Part shown: positions 29,730 through 39,060 of the stretch, piece after piece | Numbering within the stretch: the first letter of the stretch is position 1 | Layout of the letters: each line of letters opens with the position of its first letter | Source of the DNA: Chryseobacterium sp. ZHDP1 | Lineage (GTDB): Bacteria; Bacteroidota; Bacteroidia; Flavobacteriales; Weeksellaceae | Length of the DNA stretch: 64,000 nucleotides | Reading direction: 5' to 3' | NCBI RefSeq assembly: GCF_018603435.1 | Contig: NZ_CP075682.1 | Coordinates: 2,728,001 to 2,792,000 of the forward strand | The notes under the pieces: model-generated | What the model was told of the DNA's origin: nothing | Database searches by the model: none | The model's input: the letters and a program-made list of their open reading frames with translations, nothing else | Made by a program: the position numbers and the translations under genes

Positions 29730-29759
29730 CGAAGTTAGACATTTTTTTGAAATGGGCAA
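29730..29759 (-). promoter_or_regulatory. Probable promoter of the thi operon
   Basis: On the minus strand, TTG (29757-29759), a 19-bp spacer and TAACTTCG (29730-29737), one base off the TAnnTTTG element. It is placed just upstream of the TPP aptamer, where the start of the leader RNA is expected. Confidence 0.5.
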
Positions 29760-29814
29760 AATTTTATGAGGGAAGGAAGTCGGAAGTCTTTGATTTTGCT
29801 AATGACAAAGATGC

Positions 29815-30095
29815 TTTAATTTTAACGCAAAGAATTCTTACTAAGACTTCTTAGTTTAGTAAGCAAAGGCAAATAAATTTGCGGCGCGAAGCTTGGAAAA
29901 TATTCTTTTTTGGATTGATTTTTTAATTTTAGCTGACTGATTTTGTGGATAGTGCAGAGGTTTTGGTTTTAACGCAAAGAGTTCTTATTTAGGAGTCTTA
30001 GTTTAGTAAGCAAAGGCAAATATATTTGCTGCGCGAAGCGTGAAGATTTTCTTTTATGTCTCGCGGATTTTGCGGATTGTGCAGAGGCTTTGATC
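29815..30095. repeat. Degenerate tandem repeats
   Basis: Two units beginning ttttaacgcaaag at 29820 and 29967 (offset 147 bp) share segments such as ttagtttagtaagcaaaggcaaata and atttgc-gcgcgaagc. A linking segment with gtgcagagg-tttg appears at about 29943 and again at about 30069. No gene is seen. Together with the riboswitch and the palindrome it fills the 732-bp gap between thiS and the gene ending at 30303. Confidence 0.7.
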
Positions 30096-30112
30096 TTAAT
30101 TCAAATGCTGAA

Positions 30113-30240
30113 AACAGGCACGGCAATCTAGCCGCGATTGAGCGGCGTGTCTGAGCTCTTTTCGTTTTTTTCGGCGCGGCAGCTTCGCTGCCGCGCCGAA
30201 AAAAACGAAAAAGCGAGTAGCGAAAGCGGGAAACAGCTTC
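30113..30240. repeat. REP-like element with 25-bp perfect palindrome
   Basis: Arms 30159-30183 and 30187-30211 are perfect complements (25 bp), GC-rich at the tip, with a 3-nt loop. A second small hairpin, gccgc-gattga-gcggc, lies at 30131-30146. The flanks (ggcacggcaatctagccgcg and gcgagtagcgaaagcggg) are far more GC-rich than the surrounding DNA. No coding content is seen. Confidence 0.8.
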
Positions 30241-30253
30241 TAAAAATAAAAAA

Positions 30254-30279
30254 GACTATCTCATATGATGAGGATAGCC
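30254..30279 (-). terminator. Terminator of the GH19 gene pair
   Basis: On the minus strand ggctatcctcat-cat-atgagatagtc forms a stem with one bulge, followed by ttttttattttt. It lies 24 bp past the stop at 30303. Confidence 0.75.
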
Positions 30280-30302
30280 TTTAAGTGATCGCATTTAGAG
30301 AA

Positions 30303-30680
30303 TTAACAGCCACACATTCCTTTCCTGGAATAGTAATAGCCCTTTTTCTTATATATGATTTTTATTGAATAGATTTTATTTTCAATGCAGGATTCTCCGT
30401 CTTTTACCGACTTGGTTTCGCGGATGTAAATTTTATAGGTTTTGTTTCCGAATGCTTCAGGATATTCTTTTGTCCCTTTGATGGAAGGAAAAATTTCATC
30501 TTTTCCGTTAAAATTAAATAATGCTCCTTCGTCTTCAGATAAATTAGCAACCGGATTATTCTTCCCATCGATATAACAGCCTGCATGCATTTTGGGATCT
30601 TTCAGATCATGAAGAACAGGTTTTTGGGCAGAAAAGTTATTGATTAAAAGAAAAATGACTAAGAATAATAGATTTTTCAT
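30303..30680 (-). CDS. Small exported protein, unknown (possible immunity partner)
   Basis: 125 residues with a signal peptide (MKNLLFLVIFLLINNFSAQ). The mature part of about 106 residues has five cysteines, including a C-terminal MCGC. No family is recognised. It starts 14 bp after the GH19 gene on the same strand and a terminator follows, so the two form a two-gene unit. A periplasmic partner beside a signal-less muralytic enzyme is the arrangement of toxin/immunity pairs; this role is an inference. Confidence 0.7.
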   Translation of the reverse strand: MKNLLFLVIFLLINNFSAQKPVLHDLKDPKMHAGCYIDGKNNPVANLSEDEGALFNFNGKDEIFPSIKGTKEYPEAFGNKTYKIYIRETKSVKDGESCIENKIYSIKIIYKKKGYYYSRKGMCGC

Positions 30681-30694
30681 GGCAATTGTTTTAA

Positions 30695-31282
30695 TTAAAG
30701 AAAATAACTTAATCCGGCTTTATAACGGTTCAGTCTGTCGGGCAAGCCATTGTATCCTCCGTTAATGGCTTTTGTGATCTTTTTAAAAGCAACCAGATTA
30801 TTTCCGGCATCAATACTTTTGGTAATATCAATCTGATCTGCCAAAGCATTCAGGTTTCGGGTGTTCCAGAACCAGCCCGCGCTTTCTGCTGCGTTTTTGA
30901 GCTGAGCAGCATTGCATTTCGTAACATTTTTACCTCCCAAGAGCGTAGGATTTGTCACAAAATCAGTTCCTAAAGCCTGTGAAACGGCTTTGTAATTTGC
31001 TCTTCCCGTAATCTGAATGAGCCCTCTTCCTTTAAATTTTACACCATCTCCTTTCTGAGTGTTTCCTAAATCTGCTCTCCCTTCATAAGCGCTTCCGCTC
31101 GCGAGTTCTTCGGTGTAAAACAATCCACCGCTTTCGTGACCGACCTGTGCAAGAAAGTTAAGCATTCGTGAAGGCGTGTTAATGGAAAATTTATCACATG
31201 TTGCTATAACGTACGGTAAGAATTGCGAAGCATATGCCGTTTTTGAGCAGGTAGCTTCTTTAAGTTGTCCCAATGTAAGCAT
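30695..31282 (-). CDS. GH19 chitinase/endolysin-like enzyme
   Basis: 195-residue glycoside hydrolase family 19 domain, hydrolysing beta-1,4 links in chitin or peptidoglycan. The active-site segment QVGHESGGLFYTEE supplies Glu50 and a second Glu at 58/59. The substrate-cleft block FKGRGLIQITGRANY is diagnostic for the family. There is no signal peptide, as in phage endolysins and contact-delivered effectors, so release must occur by another route. No phage genes are nearby. Confidence 0.87.
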   Translation of the reverse strand: MLTLGQLKEATCSKTAYASQFLPYVIATCDKFSINTPSRMLNFLAQVGHESGGLFYTEELASGSAYEGRADLGNTQKGDGVKFKGRGLIQITGRANYKAVSQALGTDFVTNPTLLGGKNVTKCNAAQLKNAAESAGWFWNTRNLNALADQIDITKSIDAGNNLVAFKKITKAINGGYNGLPDRLNRYKAGLSYFL

Positions 31283-31380
31283 GATTATTGTTCTTTAGAT
31301 TGATAGTGTAAAACTATTTCTAAAAAACAATAATCATTACAGTAAAATCCCTGTTTTTGGGTAAGTGTTTTTACGGAAAT

Positions 31381-32058
31381 TTACTCTTCGCAAGCTCTCC
31401 AAACGGCATCATTTTGAGGAACCTGAGCAATAATCTGAATATTTTCTTTGGTAACAGGATGGATGAATTCCAGTTTTCTGGCGTGAAGATTAATTCCACC
31501 ATCGGGATTGGAACGCGGCGAACCGTATTTCAGATCGCCTTTAATGGGAACTCCTGTTTTTGACAACTGTGCTCTGATCTGATGATGTCTTCCTGTTTCA
31601 AGATCAATTTCTAATAAAAGATAATTATCCAAAGTTTTGATAACGTTGTACGTAAGAATGGCTTCTTTTGCGCCTTCAGTTGCTTTTGGAAAAACAATGG
31701 CTTTGTTATTTTTTTCGTTTTTCTTTAAATAATGAACCAGTCTTTGGGTTTTGGGAATCATCTCTTTTGCGACAACTGCCCAATATGTTTTTTTCACTTC
31801 ACGGTTTTTCACCATCTGCGTGAGACGGGACAGTGCTTTGGAAGTTTTAGCATAAATCACAAGACCTGAAGTCGGTCTGTCTATACGATGAACCAAACCG
31901 AGAAATACATTTCCCGGTTTGTCATCTCTTTTTTTTATAAAATCTTTAATTAATTCCAATAAAGAATCATCGCCGGTTTTGTCTCCCTGTACAAGCTGTC
32001 CGACTTTTTTATTGATTACGAGAAGATGGTTGTCTTCATAAACAATCTGTTCCTCCAT
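31381..32058 (-). CDS. RluA-family pseudouridine synthase
   Basis: 225-residue pseudouridine synthase with only the catalytic domain; no S4 RNA-binding domain. The catalytic Asp lies in HRIDRPTSGLVIYAKT, the family motif I block, and the later ETGRHHQIRAQL block is intact. It modifies uridine in rRNA or tRNA; the exact site cannot be read. Its start is 3 bp from the stop of the small membrane protein gene. Confidence 0.87.
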   Translation of the reverse strand: MEEQIVYEDNHLLVINKKVGQLVQGDKTGDDSLLELIKDFIKKRDDKPGNVFLGLVHRIDRPTSGLVIYAKTSKALSRLTQMVKNREVKKTYWAVVAKEMIPKTQRLVHYLKKNEKNNKAIVFPKATEGAKEAILTYNVIKTLDNYLLLEIDLETGRHHQIRAQLSKTGVPIKGDLKYGSPRSNPDGGINLHARKLEFIHPVTKENIQIIAQVPQNDAVWRACEE

Positions 32059-32061
32059 GTT

Positions 32062-32391
32062 CTACTGACGGTAATTGGATCTGTTGGCAAAAGAAATAAT
32101 TACCCCTGCCAAAAGACCGATGGTTTTCATTCCTGTAAGATTCGATTCGTAAGGTAAAAATGCACCGATAATGCAAAGTGCTGCAGCGGCGTACATCGGA
32201 TAAACAAATTTCCTGTTAAGCAATAAAGGTGCCTGTAAAATGAAGCTCACTCCTACAATGATATAAAATATCTTCTTGGAAAGAAGTTCATTAATATCCG
32301 GAGAAAATAGCTTAAACCATCCCACCGCAAGACAAACTACGGCAAGAATAGAAATAACACCCTGAATGGTCTGAAGTTTCTGATGATCCAT
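32062..32391 (-). CDS. Small four-helix membrane protein, unknown
   Basis: 109 residues with about four hydrophobic helices and short loops, ending in a basic tail (NRSNYRQ). No family motif is recognised. Its start overlaps the end of panB by one base and its stop is 3 bp before the rluA-like gene, so it is cotranscribed with both. No function is suggested. Confidence 0.72.
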   Translation of the reverse strand: MDHQKLQTIQGVISILAVVCLAVGWFKLFSPDINELLSKKIFYIIVGVSFILQAPLLLNRKFVYPMYAAAALCIIGAFLPYESNLTGMKTIGLLAGVIISFANRSNYRQ

Positions 32392-33206
32392 TAATAACTT
32401 TCGTTTTGGTTAGGAAATTCCTGAGTTTTCACATCTTTCACGTATTGCGCAACGGCTCCGGTGATTTCTGTATACAAATCCAGATATCTTCTTAAAAATT
32501 TCGGGCTGAATCCTTTGTTCATTCCCACCATATCATGATATACCAAAACCTGTCCGTCGCAATGCGCACCGGCTCCGATTCCGATGGTTGGGATAGAAAT
32601 AGATTCCGTTACTTTTTTGGCCAAATCTGCCGGTATTTTTTCTAAAACCACCGCAAAACATCCTAATTCTTCCAAAAGCTGTGCATCTGCAATTAATTTT
32701 TCTGCTTCTGCTTCTTCTTTGGCTCTTACTTTATATGTTCCGAATTTGTAGATCGATTGTGGTGTTAATCCCAAATGTCCCATTACAGGAATTCCTGCAT
32801 TGATAATTTTTTTAATTGATTTTGAAATTTCTTTCCCGCCTTCAATTTTTACTGCATGAGCTCCTCCTTCTTTCATCATTCTTACGGCAGATTCCAAAGC
32901 TTTTTCGGGATTACTCTGATACGTTCCGAAAGGTAAATCGGCAACCACCAAAGCTCTGTCGGTTCCTCTGACTACACTTTGAGAATGGTAAATCATCTGA
33001 TCCAAAGTAATTGGCAGTGTGGTTTCAAAACCTGCCATTACGTTTGCCGCAGAATCTCCGATCAAAACCGCATCAATTCCTCCCGCATCCACCATTTTCG
33101 CAGTGGTATAATCGTATGCCGTAAGCATCGTTATTTTTTCCTTGTCGAATTTCATTTTACGCAAGGTTTCAGTTGTAACTTTTTTAATTTCAGAATGAAC
33201 AGACAT
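32391..33206 (-). CDS. panB: 3-methyl-2-oxobutanoate hydroxymethyltransferase
   Basis: 271-residue PanB, which adds a hydroxymethyl group from methylene-THF to ketoisovalerate in pantothenate synthesis. The metal/substrate sites are seen in [23 protein letters not shown] and VKIEGG. Normal length for the family. It is first of a three-gene unit with the membrane protein and the pseudouridine synthase; no other pan gene is adjacent. Confidence 0.95.
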   Translation of the reverse strand: MSVHSEIKKVTTETLRKMKFDKEKITMLTAYDYTTAKMVDAGGIDAVLIGDSAANVMAGFETTLPITLDQMIYHSQSVVRGTDRALVVADLPFGTYQSNPEKALESAVRMMKEGGAHAVKIEGGKEISKSIKKIINAGIPVMGHLGLTPQSIYKFGTYKVRAKEEAEAEKLIADAQLLEELGCFAVVLEKIPADLAKKVTESISIPTIGIGAGAHCDGQVLVYHDMVGMNKGFSPKFLRRYLDLYTEITGAVAQYVKDVKTQEFPNQNESY

Positions 33207-33231
33207 AATGTATCTATTTTTTAAAAGTTAA

Positions 33232-33252
33232 AAGTCGGCATTTAGCCGACTT
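33232..33252 (-). terminator. Terminator of the Crp/Fnr gene
   Basis: aagtcggc-attta-gccgactt (33232-33252); on the minus strand it is followed by tttaacttt. It is 14 bp past the regulator's stop and upstream of panB. Confidence 0.7.
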
Positions 33253-33266
33253 CAAGTTTGTATGAT

Positions 33267-33980
33267 TTATAAAACTACGTGACCTAGTTTCATTAATTTG
33301 TCGTGGTTGAGAATTTTGATGTTTCTTCCGTCTACTTCGATGAGATGGTCTCCTTTGAATTCGGAGATCAGACGGATTGCACTTTCGGTTGCGGTTCCGA
33401 TAATATTGGCGATTTCTTCTCTTGTTAAAGAAATTTTGATAAATCCTTCGGGATCAACTCCTAATTTCTGTTCTAATAACAGTAGAATTTCCGCGAGTCT
33501 TTCTCTTACGGTTTTCTGAGCAAGGAAAGTAATGGTATTGGAAGATTCTCCCAGTTCATAAGCTATTTTCTGAAGCATCACAAAGGAAAGCTGGGAATCT
33601 ACTTCTAACAGATACATAAAAATATCCGCCGGTAAAAAAGTAGCTTCAATATCCGTCATAGCTTCTGCTTTCGCCTGAAAATTTTCTCCGCAAAGCAAAG
33701 AACGGTAACCGATGATGTCGCCTTCTTTAATGAATCTCAGGATCTGATCTTTCCCGAAAGCTCCCGATTTTGATAACTTCGCTGCTCCTTTTTCCAAAAC
33801 GAACACGCCTTTTGGCGTTTCCCCGTCTTCGAAAATAGTTTCGTGTTTCTGAAAACTCAGTTTCTTTTTAGCGTTAATGTATTTTTCAAAATCAGCACTG
33901 GAAAGCCTTTCCTTGAATGATTTATCATTAAAAACTCTTGCGAACCTCTCCTCGATTGCAATTTGTTGTTCCTGCGACAT
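33267..33980 (-). CDS. Crp/Fnr-family transcription regulator
   Basis: 237 residues from the ATG at 33980; an ATG at 33992 would be almost leaderless behind the predicted promoter. A cyclic-nucleotide-binding-type beta-roll (about 20-130) is followed by a winged-helix domain with LTREEIANIIGTATESAIRLISEF (key part TREEIANIIGTATESAIR) as recognition helix. The N-terminal cysteine cluster of oxygen-sensing Fnr is absent. It is divergent from ccoI, 83 bp away, and is the likely regulator of the cbb3 locus. Confidence 0.87.
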   Translation of the reverse strand: MSQEQQIAIEERFARVFNDKSFKERLSSADFEKYINAKKKLSFQKHETIFEDGETPKGVFVLEKGAAKLSKSGAFGKDQILRFIKEGDIIGYRSLLCGENFQAKAEAMTDIEATFLPADIFMYLLEVDSQLSFVMLQKIAYELGESSNTITFLAQKTVRERLAEILLLLEQKLGVDPEGFIKISLTREEIANIIGTATESAIRLISEFKGDHLIEVDGRNIKILNHDKLMKLGHVVL

Positions 33981-33998
33981 TTTATATGACATTTATCA

Positions 33999-34029
33999 CA
34001 AAAATAGAACTTTTTAACTCGATAAACAA
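33999..34029 (-). promoter_or_regulatory. Promoter of the Crp/Fnr gene
   Basis: On the minus strand, TTG (34027-34029), a 20-bp spacer and TATTTTTG (33999-34006), a full match to the flavobacterial consensus. It places transcription start close to 33994 and supports the ATG at 33980. Confidence 0.6.
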
Positions 34030-34063
34030 AAAAAATTGTTATAATTTTGTAGTTCAATAATTT

Positions 34064-36445
34064 ATGAAGGTGAGCGAGAACTGTTTTCATTGTGGTCAAG
34101 GGATCGAAAAGGAAAGAATTTTGTTTGATGAAAAGACTTTCTGCTGCAACGGTTGCAAATCTGTTTATGAAATTCTGAATACGAACAACTTAAGTAATTT
34201 TTATGAATTAAATAAACGTGCAGGAATCCGTCCGGACGAAAGTTCCTCACAGTTTGAATATCTCGACACTCCTGAAATCTTTGAAAAGGTAACGGATTTT
34301 TCTGAAGGAAGCACAAGTTTAGTCACTTTTAAAATTCCTGTAATCCATTGTTCTTCCTGTATATGGCTTTTGGAAAGTCTTCATACATTAAATAAAAACA
34401 TCAAATATTCTCAGGTTAACTTCACCAGAAAGACCTTACAGATTTCTTTCAACCATAACGATTTAAAATTAAGCGAATTAGCTAATTTTTTAACGAATTT
34501 AGGCTACAAACCGGTTATCAGTCTGGAAACCGCCGATAAAAACGTTGAAAATTTAGATAAATCCCTACTGGTAAAGTTTGCTATTGCGGCTTTTGCCTTC
34601 GGAAACGGGATGTTCCTTGCTTTTCCGGAATATGTTGGCGGAGAAGATTATTGGATGGAGCATTACAAAGGGCTTTTCAGGGCTTTGATGTGTCTTTTGG
34701 CAATTCCTGTCGTGGTATATTCTGCTTCAGATTATTACAAATCAGCCTGGTACGGTCTGAAAAATAAAATCGTGAATATTGATGTTCCGATTGTTTTGGG
34801 AATTATTGTTCTCTTCGGGCGAAGTTTGTATGAAGTTGCCACGAATTACGGTCCCGGATATTTTGATACTTTATGCGGACTTCTGTTCTTCATGCTTTTG
34901 GGTAAAATCTTTCAGAAAAGAACGTACAATGCGCTTTCATACGACAGAGATTACAAATCTTTCTATCCTATTGCGGTTACAAAAGTTGATTTCGAAGGTA
35001 AACAGGAAAACATACTGCTTTCTGAAGTTAAAGTGGGCGACCGGATTCTGGTAAGAAATCAGGAGATTATTCCTGTGGACGCAATTTTAATTAATGGTGA
35101 AGGTAATATTGACAACAGTTTCATTACCGGAGAAAGCGAAAGCATCAGCAAACAGCCGGGAGATAAAATTTTCGCCGGAGGAAAACAGATCGGATCATCA
35201 CTGGAGCTTGAAGTGATTAAGAATGTGGATCAAAGTTATCTTACGCAGCTTTGGAATAAGGAAGCGTTTAAAAAACATGAAACCGGACTTGATACGTTAA
35301 CGAACAACATCAGTAAATATTTCACATTTATCATTTTAGGAATCGCCTTACTTTCAGCAATCTATTGGTACACTGTAGATCTGGAGAAAATGTTTCAGGT
35401 AATTTCTGCGATTCTTATCATCGCGTGTCCTTGTGCGCTAGCGTTGTCTGCTCCGTTTACATTCGGGCACATTATGAGGATTTTAGGAAGAAATAAATTT
35501 TACGTAAAAGATACTTTAACAATTGAGAAAATTGCCAAATTAGATACGATTGTTTTTGATAAAACCGGAACTATTACGCACAGAAAAAAATCAAATATAA
35601 AATTTGAAGGCACTGAGATAAAAGAATTTGATTTACTGAATATCAAAACGTTACTAAAAAATTCCAATCACCCGCTTTCAAAATCATTATATGAATTCAT
35701 AGAGACAAAAGATGAATATTTCCCGGTTGAAAATTTTCAGGAAATTTCAGGAAAGGGTTATGAAGCAAGTGTAAGGGGAAGTGTTTACAAAATCGGTTCT
35801 GCGAGGTACAATAATCAGGAATCAAAAAACCTTGAAACCGCCGTTTATATCAGTAAAAACAATGAATTTTTAGGGAAATTTATCTTTAAGAATGAATACC
35901 GCGAGAATTTAAAAGATTTGTTTAAAAAACTTACCCATTATAAAGTTTTCATTCTGAGTGGTGACAATTCTTCAGAGGAAAATCAATTAAAGCAATTAAT
36001 TCCGAATTACAAAGGAATGGCTTTCAATCAAAACCCTGAAGACAAGCTGAATTATATTCAAAACCTTCAGAATCAGAATATGAAAGTTGCGATGCTTGGA
36101 GACGGACTGAATGATGCCGGAGCTTTAAAACAAAGCAATGTAGGTATTGCGATTGCAGATGATTCCAACAGTTTTACCCCTTCTTCCGATGTTATTATGA
36201 ACGGTGAAAAAGTGGTAAGCCTTGATAAATACCTGAATGTCTGTAAAGGATCTATCACGATTGTGAAAATCACATTTATAATCAGTTTTCTTTACAATAT
36301 TGTTGGTTTAAGTTACGCAGTTACAGGACATATGCATCCGCTTTTTGCTGCTTTAATTATGCCTGCAAGTTCAATTACGGTGGTTTCATTCACTACACTT
36401 TCGACTTGGATTCTGGGAAGAAAATACTTCAAAAAAGGGGCTTAA
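34064..36445 (+). CDS. ccoI: Heavy-metal P-type ATPase CcoI (FixI)
   Basis: 793-residue copper-exporting P1B ATPase supplying copper to the cbb3 oxidase. An N-terminal cysteine-rich metal site (Cys7, Cys10, Cys27, Cys28, Cys31) precedes an HMA-like domain with Cys96-x-x-Cys99 (HCSSC). The membrane CPC motif (CPCALALSAP) is near residue 455 and the phosphorylation site DKTGTIT near 498; the hinge GDGLNDAGAL follows. It opens the cbb3 gene run, 109 bp before ccoS. Confidence 0.93.
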   Translation: MKVSENCFHCGQGIEKERILFDEKTFCCNGCKSVYEILNTNNLSNFYELNKRAGIRPDESSSQFEYLDTPEIFEKVTDFSEGSTSLVTFKIPVIHCSSCIWLLESLHTLNKNIKYSQVNFTRKTLQISFNHNDLKLSELANFLTNLGYKPVISLETADKNVENLDKSLLVKFAIAAFAFGNGMFLAFPEYVGGEDYWMEHYKGLFRALMCLLAIPVVVYSASDYYKSAWYGLKNKIVNIDVPIVLGIIVLFGRSLYEVATNYGPGYFDTLCGLLFFMLLGKIFQKRTYNALSYDRDYKSFYPIAVTKVDFEGKQENILLSEVKVGDRILVRNQEIIPVDAILINGEGNIDNSFITGESESISKQPGDKIFAGGKQIGSSLELEVIKNVDQSYLTQLWNKEAFKKHETGLDTLTNNISKYFTFIILGIALLSAIYWYTVDLEKMFQVISAILIIACPCALALSAPFTFGHIMRILGRNKFYVKDTLTIEKIAKLDTIVFDKTGTITHRKKSNIKFEGTEIKEFDLLNIKTLLKNSNHPLSKSLYEFIETKDEYFPVENFQEISGKGYEASVRGSVYKIGSARYNNQESKNLETAVYISKNNEFLGKFIFKNEYRENLKDLFKKLTHYKVFILSGDNSSEENQLKQLIPNYKGMAFNQNPEDKLNYIQNLQNQNMKVAMLGDGLNDAGALKQSNVGIAIADDSNSFTPSSDVIMNGEKVVSLDKYLNVCKGSITIVKITFIISFLYNIVGLSYAVTGHMHPLFAALIMPASSITVVSFTTLSTWILGRKYFKKGA

Positions 36446-36554
36446 AACAACTTATTTAGATTCGTTTTAAATTAGCCAAAAGCCGTATTTCGTGATGAAA
36501 GTCATTATTTTTCACTAAATTTGAAACCCGAAAATACGTTAATTTTGTTGTCTA

Positions 36555-36776
36555 ATGGATATTCTATATTTAATGATCCTGTGCAGCGTTTCTTTGGCTG
36601 CAGTTTTCCTGGTCGTGTTTATAGTGTATGCCAGAAAAGGACAGTTTGAAGATGATGAGTCTCCGGCTGTACGAATACTCTTCGACTCCGATGAGATAAA
36701 GGAAAAAGAAGAATCTGGCAACAAAGAAGGCGATGATGAAAAGGAGAAAAGAAAAATTGAAGAAAAAAGTGAATAG
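36555..36776 (+). CDS. ccoS: cbb3 oxidase assembly protein CcoS
   Basis: 73 residues: one N-terminal transmembrane helix (LYLMILCSVSLAAVFLVVFI) and a highly acidic/lysine-rich tail, the CcoS layout. It is needed for cofactor insertion in cbb3 oxidases. A TTG-N16-TAATTTTG sequence ends 7 bp before the ATG, a possible internal promoter. The stop is 5 bp before ccoNO. Confidence 0.85.
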   Translation: MDILYLMILCSVSLAAVFLVVFIVYARKGQFEDDESPAVRILFDSDEIKEKEESGNKEGDDEKEKRKIEEKSE

Positions 36777-36781
36777 TTGAT

Positions 36782-39040
36782 ATGGAAACACAAAAGTTTA
36801 GTTATGACAACAGTATTGTTCGGGCATTCCTCTATGCGACCGTTGGTTTCGGGATCATAGGATTTCTGTTCGGACTTACGGCGGCATTAATGCTTTTCTA
36901 TCCTGAGCTTCCGGAATTCTTTTTTGGAACAGACGATACAACCATTAAGAGTTTAGGTGGAAGTATTGAGGGATTGATTAATACTCATGGAGCGTTCGGA
37001 TTCGGAAGAATCAGAATGCTGCACACAACCACTGTAATCTTTGCATTCGTAATGAATATCGTTTATGTGGGAGTTTACTACTCTTTACAGCGATTACTGA
37101 AAACAAGGATGTACAGTGATACATTGTCCTGGATCCATTTCTGGACATGGCAGATTATGATTCTTGTAACCTACGTTACGTTCTTTATGGGAATCAACAC
37201 TTCTAAGGAATATGCGGAACACGAATGGCCGATTGATATTCTGATTACATTCTCTTGGGTGATTTTCGGAGCCAATATGTTCTTAACGATTGCTAAAAGA
37301 AGAGTAAGACACCTTTATGTAGCGATCTGGTTCTATATCGGTACATGGATCGCAGTAGCAATGCTGCACATCTTCAATAACCTTGAAGTACCTTTGTCTT
37401 TCACAGGATGGAAATCTTATTCAGCTTATGCAGGGGTAAAAGATGCCATCGTACAATGGTGGTATGGTCACAATGCGGTTGCATTCGTATTAACGACTCC
37501 GGTTCTTGGTTTAATGTATTATTTCTTACCAAAAGCGGCAGACAGACCGGTTTTCTCGTATAAACTGTCTATCATTCACTTCTGGTCTTTAATTTTCGTT
37601 TATATCTGGGCTGGTCCTCACCACCTTCAGTATACCGCTTTACCGGCTTGGGCACAGGCGGTAGGAACAGGTTTCTCTATCATGCTTATTGCTCCGTCTT
37701 GGGGAGGTATGCTTAATGGTCTTCTTACATTAAGAGGAGCTTGGGATAAAGTAAGAGAAAATCCTATTCTTAAATTCTTTGTTGTAGCAGTAACGTGCTA
37801 CGGTATGGCAACTTTTGAAGGACCACTTTTAGCAACAAAAAACATTAACAAAATCGGTCACTTTACAGACTGGGTTATTGGTCACGTACACTTAGGTGCA
37901 TTAGGATGGAATGGTTTCATGGCATTCGGTGTTATCTATTACCTGATCCCTATCTTATGGAGAACGAAATTATATTCTACAAGATTAGCTAACTGGCATT
38001 TCTGGTTAGGGACATTAGGTATCATTTTCTATGCGGTGCCAATGTATATTTCAGGGTTTACTCAGGGATTAATGTGGAAGCAGTTCAACCCGGACGGAAC
38101 TCTAGTGTGGAAAAACTGGCTGGATACTGTAACAGCTATTATTCCTTACTTCAAAATGAGATTCGTAGGAGGATTATTTTATCTTTCGGGAGCAATCTTA
38201 ATGGTGGTAAACTTAGTGGCTACTGTAAGAAAAGGATCATTCCAGAAAGATGTACCTGCTGAAGCACCAGCATTAGCAAATATCAGCGGAAAACGTAAAG
38301 AAGGAGAAGGAACTCACCTTTGGTTAGAGAGAACTCCTGTATTATTAGGTATTTTATCTTTATTAACGATTTCAATCGGTAGTATGGTAGAAATTATCCC
38401 TACCCTGTCTCTTAAGAAAAGTGTACCTACTATTTCAGCTGTAAAACCATATTCTCCACTGGAATTAGAAGGTAGAGATATTTATATCAGAGAAGGATGT
38501 AACGCCTGTCACTCTCAGATGGTAAGACCATTCAGAGATGAGATCGTAAGATTTAACGGTAAAAACGGTCAGTACTCTAAGGCAGGTGAATTCGTATACG
38601 ACAGACCTTTCCTTTGGGGATCTAAGAGAACAGGACCGGATTTGCACAGAGAAGGGGGTAAAAACCCAAGTTCTTGGCATTACAAACATATGTATAACCC
38701 GAGATCAACTTCTGCAGGTTCTATCATGCCTCGTTACCCTTGGCTGATTGCAACAGATTTAGACAGATCTAAAATGGTTGACAAAATGAAGCTGATGAAG
38801 AGTGCTTTCGAAGTCCCTTATACAAAAGCTGAAATAGATTCTGCAAACTCTTGGGCAAACAACCAGGCTTCAAAAATCGTAAGAGACATCATGTCTGAAG
38901 CACCAGATTTGAAAAAGGCATATGCACAAAAACCTAAAGGAGAACTGGAGAAAAAAGAAGTGGTAGCACTAATCTCCTATCTTCAAAGATTAGGAACGGA
39001 CATTAAGACCACTGAAATCAAAACAGCAAGTAATAACTAA
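36782..39040 (+). CDS. ccoNO: cbb3 cytochrome c oxidase, fused subunits I and II
   Basis: 752 residues joining CcoN (about 1-490) and CcoO (about 520-752), a fusion typical of Bacteroidota. CcoN carries the haem and CuB ligands with the cross-linked Tyr-His region (WWYGHNAVAF) and GPHHL. CcoO has the c-type haem motif CNACH near residue 575 with QMVRPFRDE after it. It reduces oxygen to water with high affinity in the inner membrane. A linker segment of charged residues joins the two parts. Confidence 0.95.
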   Translation: METQKFSYDNSIVRAFLYATVGFGIIGFLFGLTAALMLFYPELPEFFFGTDDTTIKSLGGSIEGLINTHGAFGFGRIRMLHTTTVIFAFVMNIVYVGVYYSLQRLLKTRMYSDTLSWIHFWTWQIMILVTYVTFFMGINTSKEYAEHEWPIDILITFSWVIFGANMFLTIAKRRVRHLYVAIWFYIGTWIAVAMLHIFNNLEVPLSFTGWKSYSAYAGVKDAIVQWWYGHNAVAFVLTTPVLGLMYYFLPKAADRPVFSYKLSIIHFWSLIFVYIWAGPHHLQYTALPAWAQAVGTGFSIMLIAPSWGGMLNGLLTLRGAWDKVRENPILKFFVVAVTCYGMATFEGPLLATKNINKIGHFTDWVIGHVHLGALGWNGFMAFGVIYYLIPILWRTKLYSTRLANWHFWLGTLGIIFYAVPMYISGFTQGLMWKQFNPDGTLVWKNWLDTVTAIIPYFKMRFVGGLFYLSGAILMVVNLVATVRKGSFQKDVPAEAPALANISGKRKEGEGTHLWLERTPVLLGILSLLTISIGSMVEIIPTLSLKKSVPTISAVKPYSPLELEGRDIYIREGCNACHSQMVRPFRDEIVRFNGKNGQYSKAGEFVYDRPFLWGSKRTGPDLHREGGKNPSSWHYKHMYNPRSTSAGSIMPRYPWLIATDLDRSKMVDKMKLMKSAFEVPYTKAEIDSANSWANNQASKIVRDIMSEAPDLKKAYAQKPKGELEKKEVVALISYLQRLGTDIKTTEIKTASNN

Positions 39041-39060
39041 TATATTAAAAGGTTCACATC

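Noticed and set aside
36540..36547. Internal promoter before ccoS
   Set aside because: TTG-N16-TAATTTTG is close to consensus but ends 7 bp before the ATG, leaving almost no leader; not listed as a feature.
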